This document shows, piece by piece, positions 1 to 7,238 of a stretch of 20,666 nucleotides of DNA. Source of the stretch: CAZXYF01 sp964644705 (GTDB taxonomy: Bacteria; Planctomycetota; Brocadiia; SM23-32); contig CAZXYF010000042.1 of the NCBI GenBank assembly GCA_964644705.1, positions 1-20,666 on the forward strand. Reading direction: 5' to 3'. The translations under genes and the position numbers were made by a program. The notes under the pieces were generated by a model, which was not told the DNA's origin, made no database searches, and worked only from the letters and a program-made list of their open reading frames with translations. Numbering within the stretch: the stretch's first letter is position 1; each line of letters opens with the position of its first letter.

Positions 1-150
1 TAAAGATGTTAGATACACCTCCCTGAACGTAATTGGGGGTGGTTTGCGAGATGGACTGTATTCCCGGCTCAAACTCACCGGAGAACCCGTTTGAAAACGC
101 ATTTTTGAACGTTTTGGACAGCCCTGGATCGAGGGGGGTGTTAATGGCAG

Positions 151-918
151 CTATTCCTTTGCGCGATGATCGGCGGTCAATTCCGCCACCCGTCGAAGCT
201 GCTCCAGCACGATATCGACCGCCTCACCGGCGTCGTCCGTGACATTCAGCAGCGCATCGTCTTCATCGGAAATGTAACCACGGGCGTGCATCTGGTCATT
301 GATCCATTCAGTCAAACCCGACCAGTATTCGCTCCCGTATAAGACGCAGCCGAAGTTTTCATTCCGCCCGGTTTGAATCAGGGTGAGGGCTTCAAACAAC
401 TCATCCATCGTCCCGAAGCCTCCCGGGAAAAGGATGAACCCCACCGAATATTTCACGAACATGACCTTGCGGCAGAAAAAATAATGAAATTCCAGCAGCG
501 TATCGAGATACTCATTGGGACGCTGTTCAAATGGCAGTTCGATGTTGAGACCGACTGATTCCCCCCCACCTTCCTGGGCTCCCCTGTTGGCGGCCTCCAT
601 GAAACCCTTCCCACCTCCCGTAATCACACTCACCCCTTTCTCCGCCAGCAACCGTGCGGTTTTTCTCGCGGGTTCATAGTATTCATCGTCCCGTCCCGCC
701 CGCGCACTGCCGAAAATGGATACAGCCGGTCCCAGCGTGGACAAGGTCTCAAACCCCTCCACAAATTCAGCCATAATGCGGAACACCCGCCACGTATCCT
801 GATGCAAGAACTCGGTATTCTGACGGGAGGCATCAAGAAGCTCAAAATCACTGCGAACTCCCCGTTTTGACCACATGTGGCGAAAATCCTCTTCCTTCTC
901 ATCATCCTTCTCAACCAT
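151..918 (-). CDS. LOG family protein (TIGR00730-type nucleotide-binding protein)
   Basis: Rossmann-fold protein of the LOG / 'lysine decarboxylase-like' family. Characterised members hydrolyse nucleoside 5'-monophosphates, including cytokinin ribotides, to base plus ribose 5-phosphate in the cytoplasm. Numbered from the chosen start (255 residues), visible motifs are GSAR (70-73), GGGKGFMEAAN (101-111), the RK pair (150-151) and the family signature PGGFGTMDE (165-173). The first about 60 residues are acidic and precede the core, slightly longer than minimal LOG proteins. The frame is open further upstream, but a GGGGAG ribosome site at 925-930 lies 6 nt before ATG 918, so that start is preferred; ATG 924 directly abuts the site. 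It is transcribed away from the small gene at 1266. Family assignment is firm; the physiological substrate is unknown. Confidence 0.93.
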   Translation of the reverse strand: MVEKDDEKEEDFRHMWSKRGVRSDFELLDASRQNTEFLHQDTWRVFRIMAEFVEGFETLSTLGPAVSIFGSARAGRDDEYYEPARKTARLLAEKGVSVITGGGKGFMEAANRGAQEGGGESVGLNIELPFEQRPNEYLDTLLEFHYFFCRKVMFVKYSVGFILFPGGFGTMDELFEALTLIQTGRNENFGCVLYGSEYWSGLTEWINDQMHARGYISDEDDALLNVTDDAGEAVDIVLEQLRRVAELTADHRAKE

Positions 919-924
919 ATCCAT

Positions 925-930
925 CTCCCC
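925..930 (-). promoter_or_regulatory. Shine-Dalgarno site setting the LOG gene start
   Basis: Minus-strand GGGGAG followed by ATGGATATG. It sits 6 nt before ATG 918 and 0 nt before ATG 924, favouring the inner ATG and arguing against the longer open frame that begins at 996. Confidence 0.6.
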
Positions 931-1003
931 GTATATTTCTAAAAATAATTCCCGGCGTCCCATTCTGGCGCGGCACTCGAGCCATAGCCCCGCCAAGCAT
1001 CAC

Positions 1004-1033
1004 ATAGTAACTCACATCATGGCACCGTAACAA
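1004..1033 (-). promoter_or_regulatory. possible sigma70-type promoter for the LOG gene
   Basis: Minus-strand TTGTTA (1033-1028) and TACTAT (1009-1004) are separated by 18 nt. Each box is an imperfect match to consensus. It would leave a leader of about 80 nt before ATG 918. The same TACTAT box is proposed for the pilus operon promoter. Confidence 0.33.
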
Positions 1034-1183
1034 CTCTCAGGTTGCAGGCCCCACCAGAATGGGACGCGACCGGTCGTGACCGGAACATGCCATGACTTCT
1101 GGAGTATGGTCCCCACACCGGTATGCACAGGGAGGTCCTGACGAAACTATCCATCGAACAGCATCGGCACAGACAGCAGAGTG

Positions 1184-1211
1184 TTGACAGGCAGAGAATT
1201 TGTGCTATAAA
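1184..1211 (+). promoter_or_regulatory. sigma70-type promoter of the small acidic protein gene
   Basis: A perfect -35 box TTGACA (1184-1189) and a near-consensus -10 box TATAAA (1206-1211) are separated by 16 nt. The predicted start near 1218 leaves a leader of about 48 nt to ATG 1266, which has an AGGAG ribosome site at 1253-1257. This is the best-matching promoter I found in the window. Confidence 0.72.
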
Positions 1212-1216
1212 TAACG

Positions 1217-1236
1217 TAGTTACTGGCGTGTAACTA
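1217..1236 (+). promoter_or_regulatory. inverted repeat at the transcription start (candidate operator)
   Basis: TAGTTAC (1217-1223) and GTAACTA (1230-1236) form perfect 7-bp arms around a 6-nt spacer. The repeat starts 6 nt after the -10 box, so it covers the expected start point. It could be a repressor-binding site or a small hairpin at the 5' end of the mRNA. There is no regulator gene in the window to pair it with. Confidence 0.45.
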
Positions 1237-1265
1237 TGTGATTTTCCCCCGTAGGAGATAGTACC

Positions 1266-1592
1266 ATGGCAGATGAAGGATTGGAAACATTTGAAGTTGG
1301 TTCTGGTGAAACCGTGGAAGAGTCTGAGAGGAGAGAACCTGTGGCATCTAAAAAGTTTTTGCATGTGACGATTGTCGACCATAATCCCGTTATCGAGGGG
1401 ACGGACGATTCCTCCTATATCGATGTTCGCATCCCGCTGGGCATGGCCGAAGCTGGCCTCCAGACCATCCCTGATGAGAAATTCGGGACGGTCGATCCGG
1501 CCATGATCGTGCAGATGGTCGATATGGGCGCCGAGGGCGAACTGGTGGAGATCAAGGAAGAAAGGAAGTCCATCAACATTCGGGTCGAATAA
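1266..1592 (+). CDS. small acidic protein of unknown function
   Basis: A 108-residue soluble acidic protein with no signal peptide or TM segment. After a poorly conserved acidic N-terminus, residues 50-108 carry a pattern with VRIPLGMAEAGLQTIP, then GAEGELVEIKEE and a C-terminal beta strand ending IRVE. From memory, this resembles the segment that follows the SHOCT-like helix in YvlB/LiaX-type bacterial proteins ('vniPlslaklglkfiP ... gaeGklvdiedeeg.kVeIyvE'); that match is recollection and needs a profile search. The SHOCT-like helix itself is absent. It is monocistronic, with a strong promoter, an operator-like repeat and an AGGAG site 8 nt before the ATG. Function not known; YvlB/LiaX-type proteins are linked to envelope stress in Gram-positives. 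Confidence 0.75.
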   Translation: MADEGLETFEVGSGETVEESERREPVASKKFLHVTIVDHNPVIEGTDDSSYIDVRIPLGMAEAGLQTIPDEKFGTVDPAMIVQMVDMGAEGELVEIKEERKSINIRVE

Positions 1593-1640
1593 CGGCCGGC
1601 AGAATAAATATCTCGCACAGTTTCACGGGCCCAATGCAAT

Positions 1641-1670
1641 AACCCCGTTCGGTGGATGCCGGGCGGGGTT
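1641..1670. terminator. possible bidirectional hairpin terminator between convergent genes
   Basis: AACCCCG (1641-1647) pairs with CGGGGTT (1664-1670) around a 16-nt loop. It lies between the stop of the plus-strand small gene (1592) and the stop of the minus-strand pilus operon (1736). Neither side has a good T-tract (TTGTCGT on plus, TTATTGCATT on minus), so it may be a weak intrinsic terminator or an mRNA-stabilising stem. Confidence 0.4.
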
Positions 1671-1735
1671 GTCGTACGGGACTGATCAGAAATGTAAGAG
1701 GGGGCAATCCGCCTGCCCTTCACCGGACCCTACCG

Positions 1736-3643
1736 TCAGTGCTTGCCGAGCTTTTGTTCCACCTGTGCCTTCGCATCCCGGGCTCGCATGTAGTAGGGGT
1801 CATCCGTTGAAAGAAACTCCAGCGCCCGTTTGAGCAGCCGCAGTGCTTCTTCCGGCTCATCGTCAATCCGATTCAGTGCCACACGATAATCGTTGCGTCC
1901 CTGCTTTTTCAGAGCTTCGAGAAATTGTGCGCCGATTGTATCGTCGGGATCGAGTTCAACGGCTCGTTCTGCCAGTTCCCGGCATTGGCCATATGTGTCG
2001 TTCCCTAACTGTTTTTTTGCTTTTTCCACGAGGGATCGCGCCAGTTCTTTGCGTTTTTTCGGGATATCCCGCAGAGCATCCTGCGCCTTCTGGTGGAAGA
2101 TATTGTCGGGATCCGATTCCAGGCCCAGCAACTGTTCCCACAGTTTACGCGCTTTCTCAAACTCGTTCTTTTCCTGCGTCGCGCGGGCCTTTTTGTACAG
2201 TTTGGCCACCTCGATGACGTGCTTCCTCATCCGCTTCGCGCCTTTGACGGACAGTTTTTTCAGAAGTTGGATAGCCGCATCAACCTCTCCCCGGTTGTAT
2301 AATTTCGTCGCTCGTTTAAACTTCCCCCGAGCTTTGGCCCGCTGGCGCAGTCGTTTGGCCTGGGCGGCGTATATACTTCCCGGCGGTAACTGTTTCAGAA
2401 CGGTCAACGCTTTCTGATAATTTTCATCGGAGATCTCCTGGCGCGCTTCCCGGATTCGGCTGGCATGCTGTGCGTTGCGCGAGAACTTCTGGAGCCGTTC
2501 GTTCATCTGTTTTCTATTCTCATCAAAATAGCCGCGCAGTTTTCTCGCCGCTTCACTCGCTCGCGTCCACTTCTGGCGATTTGCCGCCTGCTGCATTTTT
2601 TGTTCAAGGTGTGATCGCAAATCCTTCCTCACTTTGTTGTACAGGTCACTATCCCTTTCGCGAACCGCACTTTCCTCCGGGATATCGGTCAGAATTTCCC
2701 AGGCCTGTTCATATTTTTTCTCTTTATACAGCCGCCGCGCTTCATTGGCTTTATCGGAGTTTGCTATTTCCTTCCGTATTAGATTGTCGTATTTCTGCTT
2801 AAACCTCCTCAGGCGGGGACTGTCATAATACTGGTAGAGGGTAATCAACTTGTCCTTCAGCTGACGATAATTGCCATTTTGGAAGAAATTCTTTTGCCAG
2901 TTTTCCCACACGCGGACCAGATCCACCAGTTCTTCCGCCACTTTGCTTTCGGGTCGAATCCGCCGGCCTTGCTTTGCGTAGTGGGCCGCTTTTTTGATGT
3001 TCCCTTTATCCAACGCCTCCAGAGTTTTGTTGAACACTGTTTCGAACTCGGGTGCTGGCCGCCCGTTCTGGCCGGCCGATCCCCCACCGCCGAACACAGC
3101 CGCCAGAAGGAGGAGTACGACCACGCCCCCGGCGAGTGAGGCGAGGATCAGACGCCCCTTTTTCGTCTTCAGCAACGACTGCGGCTGTTCCCCCGATTCC
3201 TGCTTCTGCAGATCTGTCCCCTGATCAACGTCCTCCCGCCGCACAAGGGTGCCCTCCGGCGGTGTCTCCTCGCCATCTTCAACGGTGGGCTGGGCACTGG
3301 CCACCTCCCGTTGTTCCGCCTCCGGCTTCCCCCCCGCAGCTGCCGGTGCCATGTGATTGGCGGCACTCGACTTAAAATCCAGTGTGACATCCCCCACTCT
3401 AATTTTCGCGTTTTTTGTCAGTTTCTTCTCTTTTATCTTCTCCCCGTTGACCTGAACCCCGTTTCTGCTGCCGAGATCTCGAACCTGCACCTCATTTTCC
3501 GTGACCGTGCAACTCATGTGACGGCGCGAGACTCTCTTGGACTCCAGCGTCAGATCACAGGTGGGATCCCGCCCTACGATATAGAGACCAGGGGTCAACA
3601 AAAATTCATATTCTCGATCATCTTCATGCACTATAAACTTCAC
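1736..3643 (-). CDS. FHA domain / single TM / TPR-like periplasmic protein
   Basis: A 635-residue protein. Residues 18-90 form an FHA (phosphothreonine-binding) domain with IVGRDP, SRRH and GSRNGVQVNG. A Pro/Glu-rich linker follows. KTKKGR precedes one TM helix (about 164-184), which places the FHA domain in the cytoplasm. Residues 200-635 are very basic, helical, TPR-like repeats (for example 303-322, 405-420, 446-463, 584-615) and should lie in the periplasm. The start is GTG 3643, sharing one base with the upstream TAG (TAGTG), with GGAG just before it. It is the last gene of the Tad operon. A TPR protein at this place may take the role of TadD-like assembly factors, while the FHA part may sense phosphorylation or build a cytoplasmic ring. 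Domains are clear; the role is inference. Confidence 0.87.
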   Translation of the reverse strand: MKFIVHEDDREYEFLLTPGLYIVGRDPTCDLTLESKRVSRRHMSCTVTENEVQVRDLGSRNGVQVNGEKIKEKKLTKNAKIRVGDVTLDFKSSAANHMAPAAAGGKPEAEQREVASAQPTVEDGEETPPEGTLVRREDVDQGTDLQKQESGEQPQSLLKTKKGRLILASLAGGVVVLLLLAAVFGGGGSAGQNGRPAPEFETVFNKTLEALDKGNIKKAAHYAKQGRRIRPESKVAEELVDLVRVWENWQKNFFQNGNYRQLKDKLITLYQYYDSPRLRRFKQKYDNLIRKEIANSDKANEARRLYKEKKYEQAWEILTDIPEESAVRERDSDLYNKVRKDLRSHLEQKMQQAANRQKWTRASEAARKLRGYFDENRKQMNERLQKFSRNAQHASRIREARQEISDENYQKALTVLKQLPPGSIYAAQAKRLRQRAKARGKFKRATKLYNRGEVDAAIQLLKKLSVKGAKRMRKHVIEVAKLYKKARATQEKNEFEKARKLWEQLLGLESDPDNIFHQKAQDALRDIPKKRKELARSLVEKAKKQLGNDTYGQCRELAERAVELDPDDTIGAQFLEALKKQGRNDYRVALNRIDDEPEEALRLLKRALEFLSTDDPYYMRARDAKAQVEQKLGKH

Positions 3644-4893
3644 TATCCACTCCGCTCATTTTCTCGGCTTATTATGCGCTTTAAAAGACGATACATCAGA
3701 TCAGCATTCTGTCGTCGCACGTCCTCCTCATTCGGAATCAGACGTTTGATCTCTTCCAGCCGTTCCAGCGCCATTTTTTTGTTGCCGCCCCGCATAAAGG
3801 TGCTCATCTCGAAGGTCAGTTCGTCGTACCTCCTCTGTATTCTCTTTTCCAATTTGCGGCGCCACACATCCGCCTGACGCAACTCCGAGGGTGGATTGGC
3901 CGCCAGAGGGTCCAGCACCTCAACCGCTCGCTCATATTGTTGCATGGCTTTGTATAAATCCGTCTGTTCTCGATATCTCTTCGCGCGGCGCATGCACTGA
4001 CGCGCCGCGTCGAGGCGGTCGGATCGAGTCTCGAGCGATTCGCCAAACAATTTCTTCACCTTATCCTTCGACCTCGCCAGCACATTGACGTGCAGGAGCA
4101 AGAATTCCCCCGATTCGTTCTCCAGCCGGACCGTCGCCAGCCCCTGTGACTTTGCTTTTATGCTGACCGCAATATCGATGTTCAGCGGCTGCCCCACCTC
4201 CAGCGCCGCCTCTGGCCGAACATATTCCGCTCTTGTAAATCCAGAGGGCACCTGAACCACTTTTTTTTGCCCCAGCTCCACGGCTACGCCCATCTCCTCC
4301 ACCGGCACATTCGTTTGTCCGCTGGCCCGGTAGAAAAAAACCACCAGGACCACCCCGACCATCAGACCGAGAATCACCAGGAGAGTTGGCCAGAGCTTCG
4401 ACTCAAATTCTTCATCAAGAGCGGGCATTTGACCGGACTCTTCTGGCGCAGCAACGCCTCCCCCACCGGCAAGCGCCCCGGGTGGCGGATCGGGATTTTC
4501 CCCCATTTCGACGGCGTTATCCAGCTCCTCGGCCGATGATGGGATCATCTCATCGGGTTCGGACATCGGTGGCGGAACTGGCTCTTCCTCATCCATTTCG
4601 TCCCCCAGCAGCACCTGAACCGTCACATCGCCAAAGGAGAGAATAGAACCGTCACTGATCGGAGTGGGCGATGTGATCACCTGGCCATCCACCTCCGTAT
4701 CATTACGGCTGTCGGCATCCTCCACCACCGGAACTTCATCCTCGGTTCGAACCGTCGCATGATGCCGCGACACCGAGCGTTGGGGCAGCACAACTTCATT
4801 CTCCTCGGCGCGTCCAACCCGTATTTCCTCCTTATCAAAGGCACATTCCGTACCTTTCAGCGAGGTATTCAGTACTCGAAATTCTATTCTCAT
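3643..4893 (-). CDS. FHA domain / single TM / periplasmic protein
   Basis: A 416-residue protein with the same plan as its downstream neighbour: an N-terminal FHA domain (about 23-95, with VGRAEEN, SRHHATV and a variant loop SRNDTEVDG in place of the usual SRNGTFVNG), an acidic proline-rich linker (about 98-165), one TM helix (168-188) and a periplasmic C-terminal part. The latter holds a beta-rich stretch (about 205-272) followed by helical repeats (about 290-410). The Gly-to-Asp change in the FHA loop may weaken phosphothreonine binding. The start is ATG 4893, one base after the TAA of the DUF192 gene, with a GAGAG-type site; the frame is open further upstream but overlaps that gene. The topology resembles YscD/PrgH proteins of type III secretion rings, but I see no specific homology. 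Confidence 0.83.
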   Translation of the reverse strand: MRIEFRVLNTSLKGTECAFDKEEIRVGRAEENEVVLPQRSVSRHHATVRTEDEVPVVEDADSRNDTEVDGQVITSPTPISDGSILSFGDVTVQVLLGDEMDEEEPVPPPMSEPDEMIPSSAEELDNAVEMGENPDPPPGALAGGGGVAAPEESGQMPALDEEFESKLWPTLLVILGLMVGVVLVVFFYRASGQTNVPVEEMGVAVELGQKKVVQVPSGFTRAEYVRPEAALEVGQPLNIDIAVSIKAKSQGLATVRLENESGEFLLLHVNVLARSKDKVKKLFGESLETRSDRLDAARQCMRRAKRYREQTDLYKAMQQYERAVEVLDPLAANPPSELRQADVWRRKLEKRIQRRYDELTFEMSTFMRGGNKKMALERLEEIKRLIPNEEDVRRQNADLMYRLLKRIISRENERSG

Positions 4894-4894
4894 C

Positions 4895-5242
4895 TTAACT
4901 CTCTCTTCTTTCGCGCAGCATAACCTGCATTCCTGCCTCAACGCCATTTGCGGCAGCCCAGCGGGCCGGAGCCTCCAGCACAGAAGTGGCACTCCGGCAC
5001 CAGGTAATGCGCCACGGCTTCAGGGACGAAACTACTTTAACCACTTCTTTCTCTGCATTCAAAAAAACCGCATCGATACTGAAACTCATAAAAAACATGT
5101 GGATGCTGCTGCACCGGGGAAACAACATACCCTCGTCGGCGGCCAGTTTATCATGCAACATGAGCCCGAACAGACGGCTGGAAAACGTATCGGCCACGCG
5201 TACGTTGCGAAGTAACGTCCTCCCGCTCGTTCGTTCCACCAT
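4895..5242 (-). CDS. DUF192 family protein
   Basis: About 115 residues from ATG 5242. The DUF192 pattern is plain: SRLFGLM early, GMLFPRCSSIHMFFM, then FSIDAVFLN, a strand with VVKVVSSLKPWR, and VLEAPA towards the end. The family's biochemical function is not established; structures show a small beta barrel. The start is uncertain. The frame is open to TTG 5314, overlapping the tadC stop at 5304, and GTG 5260 is also possible; none has a strong ribosome site. It is embedded in the Tad operon between tadC and the FHA-TM gene, so it is likely co-translated and may take part in pilus assembly. No signal peptide is seen in the short form. Confidence 0.85.
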   Translation of the reverse strand: MVERTSGRTLLRNVRVADTFSSRLFGLMLHDKLAADEGMLFPRCSSIHMFFMSFSIDAVFLNAEKEVVKVVSSLKPWRITWCRSATSVLEAPARWAAANGVEAGMQVMLRERRES

Positions 5243-5303
5243 TTCTAACTTCTGCGCCACAATAATGACCCGTCCGCAAATTCCACGGTGATGCGCCGCC
5301 CGG

Positions 5304-6254
5304 TCAAAAGCCAAACATGTCGTTCAGGTATCGGATCCCCACCGGTGCAAACAATATGATAAACACAGTGGGAAAAATGAATGCGATGAGGGGGAACAAT
5401 ATTTTTACCGGAGCCTCCATCGCCTTTTTCTCCGCTCTGTTGGAGCGTTCCTCCCGCGTTTGCTCCGACAACATACGGAGAACCGGCCCCAGATCGGAGC
5501 CCAGTTCTTCGGCCTGCAACAATGAGCTGCAAAACTGGGTTATTTCCGGCATGTTCATACGTTCGGACATTTCCCGCAACGCCTCGGCCCGGGGACGGCC
5601 CAACCGAATTTTTCGCAATGTCTCACTGAACTCCTCGGCCAGAGCCGAATCGCCCAGTTTCGGCAGCATACGATCAAGAGCTGCCGTAAAATCCAGGCCC
5701 GCCTCCACGCTCAAGGTCAACAGATCCAGAGCGTAGGGCAACAATCGCCGCACCTCCTGGCGTCGCGCGTTCATCCTCCCGCGCAGCCACAGATACGGAT
5801 GCACCAGACCAAGTATGATTCCAATAAACACGAAAAAACTCATCCCGGCGGCCATCCAGAACAGAACACCAACCGCTCCCCAGGCAAGTATGCTCACGCA
5901 CCAAACGCCCAGCATGAGATCCGCGGTCAGCCCCTCCGGATTTCCCGCCGTGGTCAGCGCTCGTTGCAGCTTGATCCGGGCCCGGAAAACATGCAGCAGA
6001 ACTCCTTCCTCGCCGTATTTTTCCCGGAGCCGATTGAGTCCGGTGCTTATCAAATGGCCGAAAAAACGCGCTATCGGCTTCAGGATTGCGAAGAAAAACG
6101 ATCCCGTTCCTTCCCACTCCTCGACCATTTCTCCTCGGGTTTGAGACCGCTGGAATTCCGAAAAAAGGGAATAAAAATACAGCACGAACGTGGTCACGCT
6201 CAACCCGACAGCAACGGTATATAAAGCTGGTCGCGGAATGTGCTCTACCACCAT
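5304..6254 (-). CDS. tadC: TadC, type II secretion F-domain inner-membrane platform protein
   Basis: A 316-residue polytopic membrane protein. TM helices lie near 10-30, two adjacent segments near 113-155 and 285-310. The T2SSF (GspF) domain begins at the LLPYALDLLTLSVEAGLDF region, and the C-terminus contains the TadC-typical EKKAMEAPVKILFPL followed by a hydrophobic hairpin. TadC and TadB form the inner-membrane platform on which the TadA ATPase drives Flp pilin polymerisation. The start is ATG 6254, overlapping the tadB stop as TAATG; the frame is open 27 codons further but that lies inside tadB. Such a stop-start overlap points to translational coupling, fixing a TadB:TadC pairing. Confidence 0.93.
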   Translation of the reverse strand: MVVEHIPRPALYTVAVGLSVTTFVLYFYSLFSEFQRSQTRGEMVEEWEGTGSFFFAILKPIARFFGHLISTGLNRLREKYGEEGVLLHVFRARIKLQRALTTAGNPEGLTADLMLGVWCVSILAWGAVGVLFWMAAGMSFFVFIGIILGLVHPYLWLRGRMNARRQEVRRLLPYALDLLTLSVEAGLDFTAALDRMLPKLGDSALAEEFSETLRKIRLGRPRAEALREMSERMNMPEITQFCSSLLQAEELGSDLGPVLRMLSEQTREERSNRAEKKAMEAPVKILFPLIAFIFPTVFIILFAPVGIRYLNDMFGF

Positions 6255-7135
6255 TACACCTCTATAGCAACGATACGATAAATGGTATATATTCCCATTC
6301 CCATCAGCACGCAAACCACGGCCATCAACAACCAACCGATGGGAGTGGTGAACAGCGGTTTTATCATATCAGGCGCGATATAACTCAGGGCGAGGGCCAT
6401 ACCGGGCGGAATGCACACGATAACAAACCCCTGCATCTTACCCTGGGAACTGAGGGCATCAATCTTGCCTTCAATCCTGTGGCGTTCCCGTATCGTATGA
6501 GCAATGTTGTCAAAAATCTCCGTCAGATCTCCGCCCACTTCCCGGCTTATTAGAATTGAAGTGATGATAAGATCGAGGTCACTGCTGGGCATGCGTTCAT
6601 ACAAATTTTCCAGAGCATCCTCCATGTCCACACCCACCTGAAGTTCCCGCACCACGATGGCCATTTCCTGACTCATCGGGTTATCCATCTCGCGAGCAAT
6701 CAACTCCAGGCCCTGATTGAGGCTGAATCCGGCCTCCAGCGAGTTGCCCAGGTTTGTCAGTGCCTCCACAAGCTGATGGTCGAATTTTTCATATCGCTTT
6801 TTCTTGAGCCACCAGAGCAACAACTTCGGAAAAGCCAACCCCATCAGGCCAAACAGCACACCGGCGAAAACATTCCCAAACAACCATATCCAGAACAATG
6901 ACACCAGCACAAAGCACAGAACCGACAGATAAACGACGTGTTGCGGCGGGATGGTCAGGTAGATGGAATCCAGTGATTGCTCGGCGTCATCCATGTATTT
7001 CTGTTCATAACTTTCCCAGCCACTTGCAAAAAGGCTCAGTCCGGTATAGATGAAGATGACCACGGCACTGAATACACACAGCATCAGTACCCAAACGTAA
7101 ATAGTGGTCATCGATATATCCAACGCCTCTAGCAT
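6254..7135 (-). CDS. tadB: TadB, type II secretion F-domain inner-membrane platform protein
   Basis: A 293-residue membrane protein. TM segments are near 14-35, a pair in 68-110, and two more in 230-285. The T2SSF domain contains FDHQLVEALTNLGNSLEAGF, then SQEMAIVVRELQVGVDM and SREVGGDLTEIFDNIAHTIR. It forms the inner-membrane platform with TadC. The start is ATG 7135: a GGGAG ribosome site ends 6 nt upstream, whereas the longer frame uses a TTG inside that site. It lies between the FHA-tadA gene (gap about 100 nt) and tadC (overlap), the standard tadA-tadB-tadC order. Confidence 0.94.
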   Translation of the reverse strand: MLEALDISMTTIYVWVLMLCVFSAVVIFIYTGLSLFASGWESYEQKYMDDAEQSLDSIYLTIPPQHVVYLSVLCFVLVSLFWIWLFGNVFAGVLFGLMGLAFPKLLLWWLKKKRYEKFDHQLVEALTNLGNSLEAGFSLNQGLELIAREMDNPMSQEMAIVVRELQVGVDMEDALENLYERMPSSDLDLIITSILISREVGGDLTEIFDNIAHTIRERHRIEGKIDALSSQGKMQGFVIVCIPPGMALALSYIAPDMIKPLFTTPIGWLLMAVVCVLMGMGIYTIYRIVAIEV

Positions 7136-7238
7136 TTTGCTCTCCCGCAATTTCTGTCCGGACCAGTTCCCGGCACATATCTGGTCGATTCACGTTGTAA
7201 CATCGTCTTTATATACCTGCCATTCTGGATCACACCTG

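Larger units (their letters stand above)
919..1265. other. Divergent intergenic region
   Basis: About 350 bases between the LOG gene and the small plus-strand gene, with no convincing coding sequence on either strand. It holds the plus-strand promoter at 1184-1211, a possible minus-strand promoter at 1004-1033 and an inverted repeat at 1217-1236. The sequence TTACTATGTG read leftward from 1010 and TAACTATGTG read rightward from 1231 differ at one base, so both promoters may carry related sites. Confidence 0.6.

Noticed and set aside
33..242. 69-codon plus-strand ORF at the left edge
   Set aside because: It overlaps the 3' end of the LOG gene, has no ribosome site and its protein is Pro/Arg-rich antisense-type sequence. 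Bases 1-150 hold no supported feature; the AAAACG/CGTTTT pair around 100-117 is a weak hairpin without a T-tract.
961..1061. CATTCTGG ... CCAGAATG inverted repeat, 85 nt apart
   Set aside because: An 8-bp match over this distance is easily due to chance and has no supporting context.
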